Shown here: one piece after another, positions 1 through 11,071 of the stretch
Position numbering within the stretch: the first letter of the stretch is position 1
Layout: every line of letters begins with the position of its first letter
Origin: Capsicum annuum
Lineage: Eukaryota > Streptophyta > Magnoliopsida > Solanales > Solanaceae
DNA length: 64,000 nucleotides
Direction of reading: 5' to 3'
Assembly: GCF_002878395.1 (NCBI RefSeq)
Contig: NC_061120.1
Coordinates: 100,240,810-100,304,809 of the forward strand
Made by a program: the position numbers and the translations under genes
The notes under the pieces: generated by a model
Databases searched by the model: none
Told to the model about the DNA's origin: nothing
The model's input: only the letters and a program-made list of their open reading frames with translations

Positions 1-2370
1 TTAATAGAACTTTGAGAGATATTTATAAATTTAAATGGAACTTAGAGTATGTTATTACTTTAGTCGATATAGAGATTAGGTAGTGACTATAATGATAAAA
101 ATCTTGTTAGGGTTGAGTATGTTCATAAAATTCTATGTGGATTAGTGTTTCATGATTCCCCTCTAGTAGTAATGAGTGGGTATTAGTGTATGAGAAGTTC
201 TGTGGATATCTATGTTAAATGTTAGAAACTAAGTTTGAATTTTGAATAATTGAGCTAATAAAAAGAATAGTTTAAAATTCTAGATGGTGTGAACTCAGAA
301 TATGGTGATACTCCTAAAGGTTCTAAGTTAGTAAGTATTTAAGTTATTATAAAATGACTATTCGGGATACAAAAAGTGAAGAGTTGTTTCTCAAAAAGGA
401 GGTACTAGAAGTAGATTTTATTCTTTAATATATAATAATTCCAGGGAGTTTATTATTTATGTGTATTGTTATAATTGAGACTATAGAGTAGAGTGGTTGC
501 AGTATAGTTTAGAGTTTATTAAAGGGGTTCGCAGACTTAGAACGATGGTTAAAATCTAAGAGGGAGATGAAAAAACATGGAACTAAGGCTCTAAGATTCT
601 AGTAGTAAGGCAACTGAATTTTAGAGGAAAACTAAGGGCGGAAGATGCCCCACCCATTCTTATTTTGGTTTAAAATTTTGTACTTCAGTTATCATGACAT
701 CTACTCATGCCTTAGAAGTTTTCTCTATGATTATAGCTCATGTTCATGCTCTTTTCGCATAATTATGTACCCAATTTCTAGTATAAGGAGTTCCTGATCT
801 CTCAGAAGTACAAATCATATTCTATGAATTTATGAACTACAAACTCAGGTAATGCAGATCATTACTCATTTACTCATGCTTTACCGTACGCGCAGTTCCT
901 AAAACTCATGGTACACCCTTAAAAACTAGTGAAAATTTGCATATGGTATGTATGTCCTCATTTTAGATCTTTTTAATGAATATATTCCTTTAATACTCTA
1001 TTCCTCAAGCCTCACTTAAGTGTCAAAGGTATCTTTAGTATTCTTTCATGCTTAAGGTCTTCATGTTCTAAACTTTTAGTGACCTCTCCTTATGTAAAGA
1101 TAGTGGTGATGAAAATGATAAACAATAGTTTATATGGGAGAGAGTAAATGTTCCATATTAGCGAAAGATTGATTTATGCTTGTTTTATCTAAGGCTATAA
1201 GTGTACTGGAAGATTAAGGAAAAGCTTTTGGTATATGTCATAGTTAATTAAGAATTACAGGTGTGTCTTCTTCGGGATAGTGCACGAAAGTTGTTAATGA
1301 TAGAGATATTAGAGAATATGAGAAAATTCTTAAGTGGGTTGGTTTCAAAGAAGTTCAAATATAGTTATAATGACAGGCTTGATTGTCATGTTAGTAGATA
1401 AGTGGATAAATGCTTCGTCCGCTAGTGAATTCCTAGTTCAAGTTAAAGTTAGTTGTTGAAGTGGTAAGGAGTATTATTCTTCAGATGATAGTTCTGAAAG
1501 CACATAGGATATTGAATCTATGGTTTAGACTAGTATTATGGTGTTATGTGTAGTACCTTTTGGCTTTGGGTTAAGCATGAACATGGTCAGAGAATTTAGT
1601 TCAACTCAAACTTTAGAATATGAAGTTATCAATACCATGTGAATATTATAAGTGGCATCATATGAAGGGTAGTATATAAGAGGAAAAAAGTGTAGTCGAG
1701 GGAGTATTTGAGATGTGTGGATAATCTTGAAAGTTGGCAGTTACATTGCCTAAGGTATAGTAATTCTATCTGATCTTATGTTTTATATGCATGTACTCCA
1801 TGTTATGTAGTTGTTGCTATGTTGTAATTCCTTATTAAGATTTCTCACTCAAATCATGCTCAAAATTCTTTGCTCCCTAATGTTACTAGGACTTCATATA
1901 AGGAGTGTTGGAGGGATACTTTAGTTGTGTTATAAGTTTTCAGTATCAGATTGTCTGTATAGCCAACAATTTAGTTAGAAATCAAGTCGATAAGCTCCTG
2001 TAGTTTTCTATCTTTTCATCTAGTATTACTAGCCAAAATTTCATGAATATGCCTATTCTATGAGGTAATTTATTCACATTCATACAAATTGTGAATTCAG
2101 TTAAGTCCTTACTCCTAGTCTAATTTAGTCTCAACCATAATGGATATCTAGATTCAGAAACTAATATTATGTTAGTTAACCAACTTTAGAAGTCAGCCAG
2201 ACAGTACTAGTGAGTTCTTAAATTTTCAAGATAGATATATTTAGTTGGAAATGTAGTCATCATGTCCATATTCGGCTCTTCGAATTCCATATCTAGGATT
2301 ACATCTCTTTTTCTATTCTTTCAATCAAGTCATTCTTCATTCGAGGCAAATTATCCTAAGGCGGTGATAT
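1..2370 (+). other. Non-coding remnant upstream of LTR-X
   Basis: I find no coding signal on either strand; the DNA is AT-rich and full of stops in all frames. Its last bases (about 2341-2370) resemble the end of the internal region of the other chromovirus elements here: a 'TTCGAGG' phrase followed by a purine-rich stretch at 2357-2369, directly before an LTR-like start. It is therefore probably the 3' untranslated end of an LTR element whose body lies left of the window. The family of that body cannot be told from what is visible. Confidence 0.35.
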
Positions 2371-5013
2371 TATGACACCCCAAAAATGCAACCCATTATT
2401 AGAACCATGTGTCCAGTTCTTGAAAAATCAAAAATAATGTTTTGATTGTTTTATACATGATTTGTACATATATTAAGTCCTGAAATAGCTCCTAGCTTAT
2501 AGACAAGTCAAAACATCCCTTATCGATAAAATTCTTATGAAGATTATAACTAAGTCCTCTTCAAACTAGCATTGGTTTAGGTATACTAAGAATTTCTGAA
2601 ATCAAAACCCACCAAATGATATGTAATTGAATTTTCTTTCCAACTATACCAATTTTTCCTTAAATTGATATCGGGGTGAAAAATTATTGCCAAATTACTG
2701 AACACTATCAAAGCTACCACTGACTACGACTCCTAATGATGACTCATAGTCAGAACCTTCAAGTCATTAAGAGGACTCGTTCTTATGGCAGTACGGTCCA
2801 AAATCTAGGTTCCTGACCACTACTCAAGTGACGACTCTTGGACTGACATCACGAGTCGTTACTAGACTCATCAAGACTACTTCCAGTCATTTTTCAGACA
2901 ATTCCTAAGGGTTTTTTTTGAGTTTTTTCCACTTTTAACACCAAAATTACATCGTTTAAGCTATTTTAAGGCTGAATAAAAATCCTAAATACCCCAAACA
3001 CATGATTTAACCAAAAATCCACTTAGAGAAATAAAAAAGGGGCGATTTTTTATTTTCTCCAAGAAAACTAGGGTTCTTCAAGTTCAAGAAACTCATCCAA
3101 TGCTTCTACAATTAGGTATCTGGGTATTCAATGAATATGTCCTTTCATCCCCATGCATAAATTATGATTTTTATTTCATCCATTTCATGATTTCCATAAT
3201 CTAGGGCTTTTATCCAATTGTTATTCTAAGCTTAAACCCAATCCCCCATGATATAATTTTCACTTATAATCATGTTTTAGTGATTATTTTTGACTCCTTA
3301 GGCCAATAATATATCATTCATCCTATTCTCATATCTTTTCATTATTCAAATGTTATTATTCAGAATTTAAAGAATATGATCAAGTTATGAATGATATACC
3401 TATGTTTTAAGATTTCTCAATCCCTAAGTTAAATTCCCCTTTCAATTTAAGGTTTCATGAAATGTACAAATTCCATGATTCCTCCAGGAAATTCTTGAAT
3501 TCAACCAAGAAATAGTGATTCTTCAAAACTTCAAGTATTTTTCCATACTCTAATCATGATAACTTGTTATATTGATGAAATTGTTTATTTTTGAGTTTAA
3601 GTCATGAAGCTTCCTATCATATCATTACTTTGAATTATTATATTTAATTGTATTTTTCAATGGTGGCGGGTTATGAACACCCGATACCTAGATCATCATG
3701 CATATTCTAAGTTTACAAGTTACAAGTAATCCAGATCATGTGTATATTGTTATATTCATATTATTATCATGTTGAGTCTTTATCAGTATAAATTTTATTC
3801 AACCTTTATCAGTATGAGTGTCAATTTAGTTGGGAGTAGAACTTAGCATCGAGTGAACCTAGGAATTTAGGTTAGAAGTTCCTATGTTCCATAACTATGT
3901 AGCCACATAGGTTAGGAGAGATCATCCTACCAATATAGGGTTGATATTCTCTCAAGGGAACCTGCTTGATTAGGGTGACTCCCTAGTCCTTCGGGACATC
4001 AGCTTAGTGGATCCACACAGTTAGTGTCAGTACTCATGGCAAGGTACTGAAACCTTCCTATTGGGGTTACAGGTTGGATCCCTATTAGCCCAAATTGAGG
4101 TATGTCGATTAAATGTTAGTTCTACAGTCTCAGTTCAGTATTCAGACCACATCAACTCAGGTTTGTATGACCTAGTGTTAAGTTTATAAGTGATGCAGTT
4201 ATTTAGTTTTACTGATTATTTCAGCACATTCTTTACTTGGTCTTTCATTCGTTTTACATATTCATGCATTCATGCTCAGTATTTATACAGGACCCTTAGT
4301 ATAGTTTTACAACATAGTCAACTTTAACCTAAGGTTAAATATAATATTCATGTTTCTACTACTTCCCATCTTACAGAAAGATTTTCTGCTCATGATTTAG
4401 AAATTTCACTATGTCTTATAGCTTTTAAGTATACCCATAATTTAAATACATATTTCAGTTAATAACTTATGTCCTTAGCTTTAAAACATACATTCAGTAT
4501 TTAGTGCATGTCTCACATACTCAGTATATTCCAAGTATTGGCCATATATATGCATTTATGGCTACATTCCTTCATAATATAGGTATCAGATGTAGCCCAT
4601 ACACTAGGGTTAGATAGTTCTAAGCATTCTTCCAACAAGTGATTAGTTTTCTTATTTCGGTAACTCAAGTCAAATGCAGTTCCTATATTTTATTTTCATT
4701 ATTCTTATGTATTGATTATAGATAGTTAGGGGTCATGTACCTACTAACTATAGTCCATATTAGTAGAGGATTTATAGATAGTCAGTCAGAGTATTGTATG
4801 TAATTGAAGTTCATTCTTCAAATTTACCATATTGTAAACTTTCGCAACATCATATTGAAATAGCGTATCTCATGTTGACTATGCTTTCGCTCAGTTATTT
4901 AGATTTTATATATACATTAAATCAGTTTCTCAAGTATCACGCCAGTACATGGGTTAGCTTAGGATAACTTGTGGTTCTAAACACCATGTTATGACTAAGG
5001 GGTAGCCTCGGGT
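2371..5013 (+). repeat. LTR-X, 3' LTR interrupted near its end by element A
   Basis: It begins TATGACACCCC right after a polypurine-like tract, matching the TGTGACACCCC start usual for such LTRs with one G-to-A change. Joining 5013 to 13680 after removing element A gives an end of the form GGGTCATGATA (to about 13686), for a length near 2.65 kb, close to the LTRs of A and B. Positions 2700-2890 hold a block of short reiterated GACTC/GAGTC motifs, the equivalent of the U3 blocks seen in the other LTRs. A reverse-oriented relative lies at 54977-55942. Confidence 0.55.
5009..5013 (+). repeat. Target site duplication of element A (left)
   Basis: CGGGT lies directly before the TG of the 5' LTR and again at 13675-13679 directly after the CA of the 3' LTR. 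A perfect 5-bp duplication is standard for Ty3/gypsy insertion and fixes both element boundaries. Confidence 0.9.
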
Positions 5014-5228
5014 TGTAATACCCCGTACTTTTTCCTAGCTTGAAATCAACTTAAGAATGTTAGAAACTTTTCTTGAAAGATAAATCCACTTTTGTACAAA
5101 TGGTATTTTTAAGATTTTCACTTTTTGTCATGAGGAAAATTGAATTAACTTTCCAATGATACCAATTTCGTCAAAATCCGACATCGGAGGAGAAAGTTAT
5201 GGCCAAAATATAGAAGGCAGTAAAACCA

Positions 5229-5560
5229 CCCAAATGCGACGGTGAGGCCAATGGACCGTCGGACTAGCGACGGACCGTCGCCCTCGACCATCACATTAAG
5301 GCAGTGAGAACTACCTTCTGCCTAGGAGCGACGGCCTAGGCCGACGGACCATCTCTCAGGCTGTCGAAAGGGAAATAATGAGGCCACCTTCTGGATAAGG
5401 TATGACGGTCAGTTTGATGGACCGTCAAACTTGCGATGGACCTTCACCACAGCCTTTCCAGCCAAAAAAGCAAGAACCTATTCTAAATTGAAGTGACAGT
5501 AAGGGCCGATGCACCATCAACCCAATGACAGACCATTGCATCCACCGTCGCAGGTCCCGA
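5229..5560 (+). repeat. U3 block of GACGGACCGTC palindromes in LTR A
   Basis: Some ten partial copies of GACGG and CCGTC occur in both orientations, including the perfect palindrome CGACGGACCGTCG near 5268. The segment is CpG-rich against AT-rich surroundings and lies just upstream of the TATA-like box. The counterpart in the 3' LTR is 11289-11620, where many CpGs have decayed to TG or CA. Confidence 0.75.
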
Positions 5561-5614
5561 TTCAGCAAATTAATGCCGTTTTAATAGGGGCTTTTTGGTC
5601 ATTTGCCACCCACC

Positions 5615-5624
5615 TATATATATA
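5615..5624 (+). promoter_or_regulatory. TATA-like box of element A LTR
   Basis: TATATATATA lies about 600 bp into the LTR, after the palindrome block and before a region resembling transcribed R/U5 sequence. The 3' LTR has CTATATGTAT at 11671-11680 in the same place. The promoter role is inferred from position only. Confidence 0.45.
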
Positions 5625-7537
5625 CCTAATTATATCTGATTTTATCCATTTGGTTTATTATTAATTCACAACCAATATTAGGGTTTCTCTCAAACATTAA
5701 TCTCCAAGAAAAAAATCCAATCTTCTTCAAGAACTAAGGGATTTCAAATTCTTCAAGTTCAAGAACATCAAGAATCTTAACCCAGCTATGCATAGTGTTC
5801 ATTCATGGACTCCTTTCATCCATGAAGTCTAAGAATCCCTTTTTCCAACTTCAAGTTATGGATTTTCTTTATGATTTCATGATTGGGCTATTCTTGTTCA
5901 CGTTGATAAATAAGAAATTAAATTTTACTCCATGTTGTGTGATAATTTCTATGTGGGTTTAATTATTATAGATATAGATTCATGCAAACCTATGACTAAA
6001 CCCTTGGATGATGAAATTAGAATGTGACCATAATGTTTAGTTGTTGTACAATGATGTTTACATGTACCATGGCTACAATATGTTTTATTTAATGCCTAAA
6101 TGAAGGAAAAATGCTTAACTAGCGTGTAGTCATGAAATCCCCATGCATGTACAAGCTTATGCCTATCATTTGTTTGATAAAATGCTTCAGTAAATGCATT
6201 ATGGTGATTATTATGTATTCAAGAAATTCATACTTTGTCAGTTTCCTTTTATCGAGACCTAGGGGAACTTGTACCCAAAACAATAGTTGTGTGCCTAGAG
6301 CCATGTCATGTTTTCATGATACACTCAATCAAGCTATGAATCCTTAGACTTCAGACAGTCTTATGACTCAGGAAATCTCCCTGATCTCATGAACTCAATC
6401 AGTTGTAAAAAATCAGTAGTATTCCATCAGTCAACGAAATTCAGTAACTCAGTTCATGTTCAGTTCTGTAAATCATGTTCAGTGTCTATTCAGATGGGAG
6501 TAGAAATTAGCATCGAGTGAACCCAAGGATGGGAACTTACCTGTTATATGAGGGTGTGATTCTTAGAAGCAAACCCTGCATTCAAGAACTATGTAGCCAG
6601 TATAAGTTGAGATATCATAGCCTGCTATATGAGGGTACATGAGGTGTCTTAGACTTCTATATGAGGGTTCCCACCATTCTCATTAGAGTTACCTATTATA
6701 TTAGGGTCATCATTTGGGGCATGTCGGTTAGATGACCACCTCCCACAATCTGAGTATCAATTTTAGTAAAAGAACTCAGATATTTCTTTAAAATTCAGGA
6801 CTATCAGATATAGTCAAATCAGATACAATACGAAACTCAACTAGTTCCATCAGATTTATGACTGTCAGATACAGTCACCCATGTTGTCAGTTATTATAAT
6901 TTAGTCATTTAACATGTTAGTCATCAGCATACTTATGTTATCATTATTTCAGATATAGTTACTAAGTATGTATGCATGTGTTCTCACTTTCATATTAGTC
7001 AGTTAGCTAGCATTGTTCATGCATATGCATTCAGTCTACCTCACATGCATACCAGTATATTCAAAGTACCGACGCATTTGTTCTATGGTATCTTATACCA
7101 TAAGTTCATAGACACGAGCTCCAGAGCATCAGTAAATTCTAGATATCAATAGTCAGAGTTAGCAGTGAGTGCTCATCCTTTGTGGACATGATTATTTCCC
7201 TATTATCTCATTAATTAGTTTATTAGTTGGAGTTAGTTGGGGGCATGCCCCATCAAATCCTTACTCAAATAGTTCAGTCAGTTAGAGGCTTTCCAGACTA
7301 TTATGTTCAGACAGTATTTTCAGTTTTGTTTCGGGTATTCTATTACCCTATTCAAATGTTTTATTATTCAGACTTTGTTCAGTATTGAACCTTAGGGCCT
7401 TTCAGTGCATGTTTCCTCATTATCATGTTATTTATGCAGTGTACAGGTACAGATATCAGTCATGGGTTAGCTTGTGATCCTTCGGGATCATGACCACTGT
7501 GTAGTATTCTGGGCACCAGGTTTGAGGTATTACAAAC

Positions 7538-7551
7538 TTTGTATCAGAGCC
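7538..7551 (+). promoter_or_regulatory. Primer binding site of element A (initiator-Met tRNA)
   Basis: TTTGTATCAGAGCC lies 3 bases after the LTR end. It matches the plant initiator-Met primer site TGGTATCAGAGC except for a G-to-T change. This is where first-strand synthesis would be primed. Confidence 0.8.
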
Positions 7552-7752
7552 TAAGGTTCAATAGAGTCCTAGGAAGTCTGAAAGCCACATCTAGTAGATT
7601 CTTGTACATGGGTGTGTTGCACGCCATATTTATGTGCAGGATGCTTTAAGATGTTTTAGGAAAAGTTTCCCTTCTTTCAGTATTCATGCCGTTCCAGTGA
7701 GCATAATCTCAATATAATCCTCAGTCTAATCTGCTTCTTCTCCTTATTTCAG

Positions 7753-8790
7753 ATCAAGCCTCCTAACAGAAGAACCCAGCCTATCCAAGAAGATCCCTTG
7801 GACGAACATGTTTCTCATGCAGAGTTCAAGGCCACATTCACTAATCTTGCTCAGTCAGTTGCTACTCAGAATGAATGACCAACTATTGTTCCGGACAACC
7901 CAGTGGCCAATTCATATGCAGCCAGGATTCGGGACTTCACCCAAATGAATCCTTCATCCTTTCTTGGGTCTAAGACAGACCAGGACCCTAAAAAATTCCT
8001 AGATTAGGTGCAGAAGTTTACAAACATAATGGTGGTTACGTCTAGTGAGAGTATTGAGCTTAATACATATTAATTACAAGATGTGGCTCATACTTGGTTC
8101 AAGCAGTGGAAGTCACGGAAGGCAGACGATGCAGGGTCAGTTGAGTTAGAGGAGTTTACTTTAGTATTCCTTGATAGATTCTTTCCCCTAGAGCTTAGAG
8201 AAGCTAAGGTGCTAAAATTCATCAACCTCAGGAAGGGCAATATGAAAGTGAAAGAGTATTCTCTTAATTTTACTCAATTAGCTAGATATGCCCCTCATGT
8301 GGTTGCAGATAGCAGGGCAAAGATGAGTAAGTTCATTTCAGGGGTGAATAATAGCGTGGTTAATGAGTGTAGATACGCCATGCTGAATAGTGACATGACT
8401 TTAGCCAGGCTCATGAATCATGCTCAGTAGGTAGAGGAGAAGAAGATTAAGATAAGGGAGAAGAAAAATAAGAGAGCAAAGATAGGTAGTTTCAACTTTG
8501 CTCAGCCTAAGTACGAAGGAGGAAACTATTCTCAGTTTTGTCATAAGTCATCAGTTCCAACTCATTCTTCAGGCAGTTCTCCAATTCCTAAGTTTAGAGA
8601 GGGTAACAAAGATAGAGTGCCAGGCACTAAGTCCCAGGGCAGTGTTAGTAGTGCCCGCACCTATCCACTCTGTCAGACTTGTAGCAAGCACCGTCAAGGT
8701 ATTTGCAGAGCTGGCAGTGGTATTTGTTTTAGATGTGGTAAGCCAGGCCACAAAATTATAGACTATCCTCAGGTAGGTCCTCAGGGTCAA
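7753..8790 (+). pseudogene. gag: Element A gag, in-frame stops, zinc knuckle present
   Basis: One continuous reading frame runs from 7753, where the expected ATG has become ATC (ATC AAG CCT CCT), to the zinc knuckle near 8719-8769. It would encode the capsid/nucleocapsid protein that packages element RNA. The core includes FPLELREAKVLKF at about 8188-8226 and a stretch at 8083-8430 free of stops. The C-terminal knuckle reads CFRCGKPGHKIIDYP, with the last Cys changed to Tyr. At least five stops interrupt the frame with no frameshift, and each can be explained by a single C-to-T change: CGA to TGA near 7877, CAG to TAG near 8007, CAA to TAA near 8072, CAG to TAG at 8428 and CAG to TAG near 8790. 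It is not translatable as a whole. Confidence 0.88.
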
Positions 8791-8924
8791 TAGAATCACT
8801 CCTCATCTCAGTCTGGTTGCCAAAACCAGTAGGGTGCAACCTCCAATGCTACTAGTGGAAAATGCCTAAATCATCTCTATGCCCTCAGTCCTGACTATAT
8901 TAAGAGAATTCTCCTGATATGGTT

Positions 8925-9570
8925 ACCAGTATGTTACAGATCTTTCATGTGCATCTTTAGGCTTTTCTAGATCCAGGAGCTTCTTTATCTTTTGTCACTC
9001 CTTATATAGAAGTCAATTTCGAAGTCAGTCCCAAAATTCTAGTAGAGCCCTTTTCAGTCTCTACCCTAGTGGGTAAGACCATCATAGCCCGGTGGGTATA
9101 TAGGAACTGAGCAGTTATGATATCTTAGAAAGTTAATTTAGCAGACTTAGTTGAATTAGAGATGACTTATTTTGATGTCATTCTCAGCATATATTGGCTT
9201 CATTCCTGCTATGCCACAGTTAAGTGTAGAAATAGAATAGTCCAGTTTCAGTTTCTGAATGAACCCATCCGTGAGTGGAAAAGTAGTGTATCCGTTTTCA
9301 GAGGTCAACTTATTTCCTGTCTTTGACCACAGAAAATGATATCTAAAGGATATGTCTATAATTTTGTTCGAGTTAAGGACACTAGTTTCGAAACTCTCAA
9401 TCTTGAATCAGTCCTAATCGTAAATGAATATTCAGTTGTCTTTCTCAAAAATCTTCTAAGAATTCCTTTCGAAAGGGAAATAGGCCTCGGCATTCATCTT
9501 CTTCCAGATACTCAGCCTATATCCATTCTGCCATATAGAATGGCACCAGCAGAACTCAAAGTTTATGGAT
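8925..9570 (+). pseudogene. pol: Element A protease and truncated start of reverse transcriptase
   Basis: The retropepsin active site is visible as FLDPGASLSFVTPY near 8968-9009, with Asp, Gly, Ala and Ser intact. It is followed by the usual FDVILSIYWLHS segment near 9171-9206. The frame carries stops (for example near 8955 and 9108). The segment 9336-9572 then reads from ISKGYVY to PYRMAPAELK, which is the linker and very beginning of RT. At that point the frame jumps to integrase. The protease would mature the Gag-Pol polyprotein, but all of the RT palm, including the catalytic FIDD box, and RNase H are gone. Confidence 0.85.
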
Positions 9571-9572
9571 AA

Positions 9573-10412
9573 GTGCTCTACATGTCAGCAGGTTATGATA
9601 GAGCATCAGAAGCCTAGTGGGTCCATGCAAGAGTTTAGTATTCCCACTGGGAAGTAGGAAGTTATGAACATGGAATTCATGATGGGTTGCCTCGAACTAG
9701 TCATCAGCATGATTTAGTTTCAGTCATTATTGACAGAATGACCAAATCAGCTGATTTCCTTCCAATTCATACATCTTATTTAGTCGAGGATTATGCCAAA
9801 CTATATATCAAGGGGTTGGTTAGATTACACGATGTTCCATTATCCATTAGCTTAGACCGAGGTACCCAGTTCACCTATCATTTCTGGAAAACATTCCAAA
9901 AAGATCTTGGTACCCAAGTTCATCTTAGTACATCCTTTCATCCTCAAACAGATGGTCAAGCAGAAAGGACTATTCTGACTTTAGAAGATGTTCTAAGGGT
10001 GTGTGCAATTGATTTCAAGGGTAGTTGGGATGACCACTTGGCTTTGATTGAATTTGTATATAATAGCAGCTATTATTATAGTATTCATATGGCTCCATTA
10101 GAATCTCTCTACGGTAGGAGATGTAGATCTCTGATTGGTTGGTTCGAAGTTAGTGAGGCCTCAGTTATAGGTCCTGACTTGGTATTCGACGTCTTAGAGA
10201 AAGTCTAGTTGATCAGAGAAAGACTCCGGTCTGCTCATAGCCAACAAAATTCTTATATAGATATTCGTAGAAAAGATCTCAAGTTTGAGATTGGTGATTA
10301 TGTCTATCTAAATATCTCTCCTATGAAGGGAGTGAAGATATTTAGCAAGAAGGTAAAGCTTAGTCCCCAATCCCTTCCAGATTCTCAGTTGATTTGGCAA
10401 GGTAGCTTATGA
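9573..10412 (+). pseudogene. pol: Element A integrase, frameshifted
   Basis: It starts at the zinc finger (KCSTCQQ near 9570-9590) immediately after the deletion junction. The catalytic core follows. The first acidic residue is Glu instead of Asp (NMEFMMG near 9668), the second is intact in LDRGTQF near 9854, and the Glu of DGQAERT near 9952 is intact. A 1-base loss near 9686 shifts the frame between MMG and RTSHQHD; the open stretch 9687-10208 carries most of the core. A stop at 10206-10208 separates it from the C-terminal part (10209-10412), which includes ISPMKGVKIF. This enzyme would insert the cDNA, but it is broken here. Confidence 0.88.
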
Positions 10413-10719
10413 GCTTGAATTTCCTTCAAATCCAGTCTCAATTCATCCTGTCTTCCGTGTCTCTTTTCTCAAGAAATGTATAGGTGACCCAGCAGTTGTA
10501 GTCCTAATTCAGAGCATCGATGTTAAGAATATCCTCTCTTCTGAAGAGATTCCAGTTGAAATCCTAGACTATCAAACTCATAGACTGAGGAACAAAAAAG
10601 TCCCTCTAGTTAAAGTTCTTTGGCGAAATCAGTCCGTTGAGGGAGCTACTTGGGAAACAGAAGTAGACATGCATACCAAGTATCCTCACCTCTTCTCTAC
10701 TAACGCAGATCAAGCTTAA
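10399..10719 (+). pseudogene. pol: Element A integrase C-terminus with chromodomain
   Basis: This is an open frame of 106 codons without an ATG, ending in TAA at 10717-10719. It overlaps the previous segment in another frame, so a frameshift lies near 10360-10400. The first part reads AYELEFPSNPVSIHPVF, the conserved C-terminal segment before the chromodomain. The chromodomain itself runs from IPVEILDYQTHRLRNK through VKVLWRNQ and EGATWETE to YPHLF. Chromodomains of this lineage are thought to steer integration to heterochromatin, which fits the density of such elements here. This is the only apparently complete chromodomain in the window. Confidence 0.85.
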
Positions 10720-11057
10720 GGTAACAGTTCTCCTTAAGCTTACAAGGTTTTATGTTCAGTGTTCATCATAAACTTGGAATTAAATACCATTGCATATTCA
10801 ATCAAGCATTCATTTATCATCTCGGTTATATAATTATGCATCAGACATGCATTCTCATTGTGAGGAACTTAGTTCATCAGAACACCCAATCATGCATTTA
10901 TGAATCAGTTACATATGTATCAGATATGTATGTTCAGAATGATATGTCCAGTTATCAGTCATGTTAGTCATGAAATTATGTTCAACTTGTTCATGTTTAG
11001 TATGTATGTTGGTTATCTTCTCCCCTCGCTCTCAGTCTCATTCAAGGATGAATATTC

Positions 11058-11071
11058 TCAAGGGGGGATAT
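11058..11071 (+). promoter_or_regulatory. Polypurine tract of element A
   Basis: TCAAGGGGGGATAT directly precedes the 3' LTR. It is the plus-strand primer for reverse transcription and is preceded by the conserved GAGGATGAATATTC-like phrase also found before the 3' LTR of element B. Confidence 0.85.

Larger units (their letters stand above)
5014..7534 (+). repeat. Element A 5' LTR
   Basis: It starts TGTAATACCCC and ends GGTATTACA, giving perfect 9-bp terminal inverted repeats. Landmarks in order are a CpG-rich block of GACGG/CCGTC palindromes at 5229-5560, a TATA-like TATATATATA at 5615-5624 that probably marks the promoter, and a pair of GACTRTCAGATAYAGTC hairpins at 6799-6815 and 6860-6876. 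The downstream 1.5 kb resembles the LTR of element B, while the part before the TATA box does not. Confidence 0.92.
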
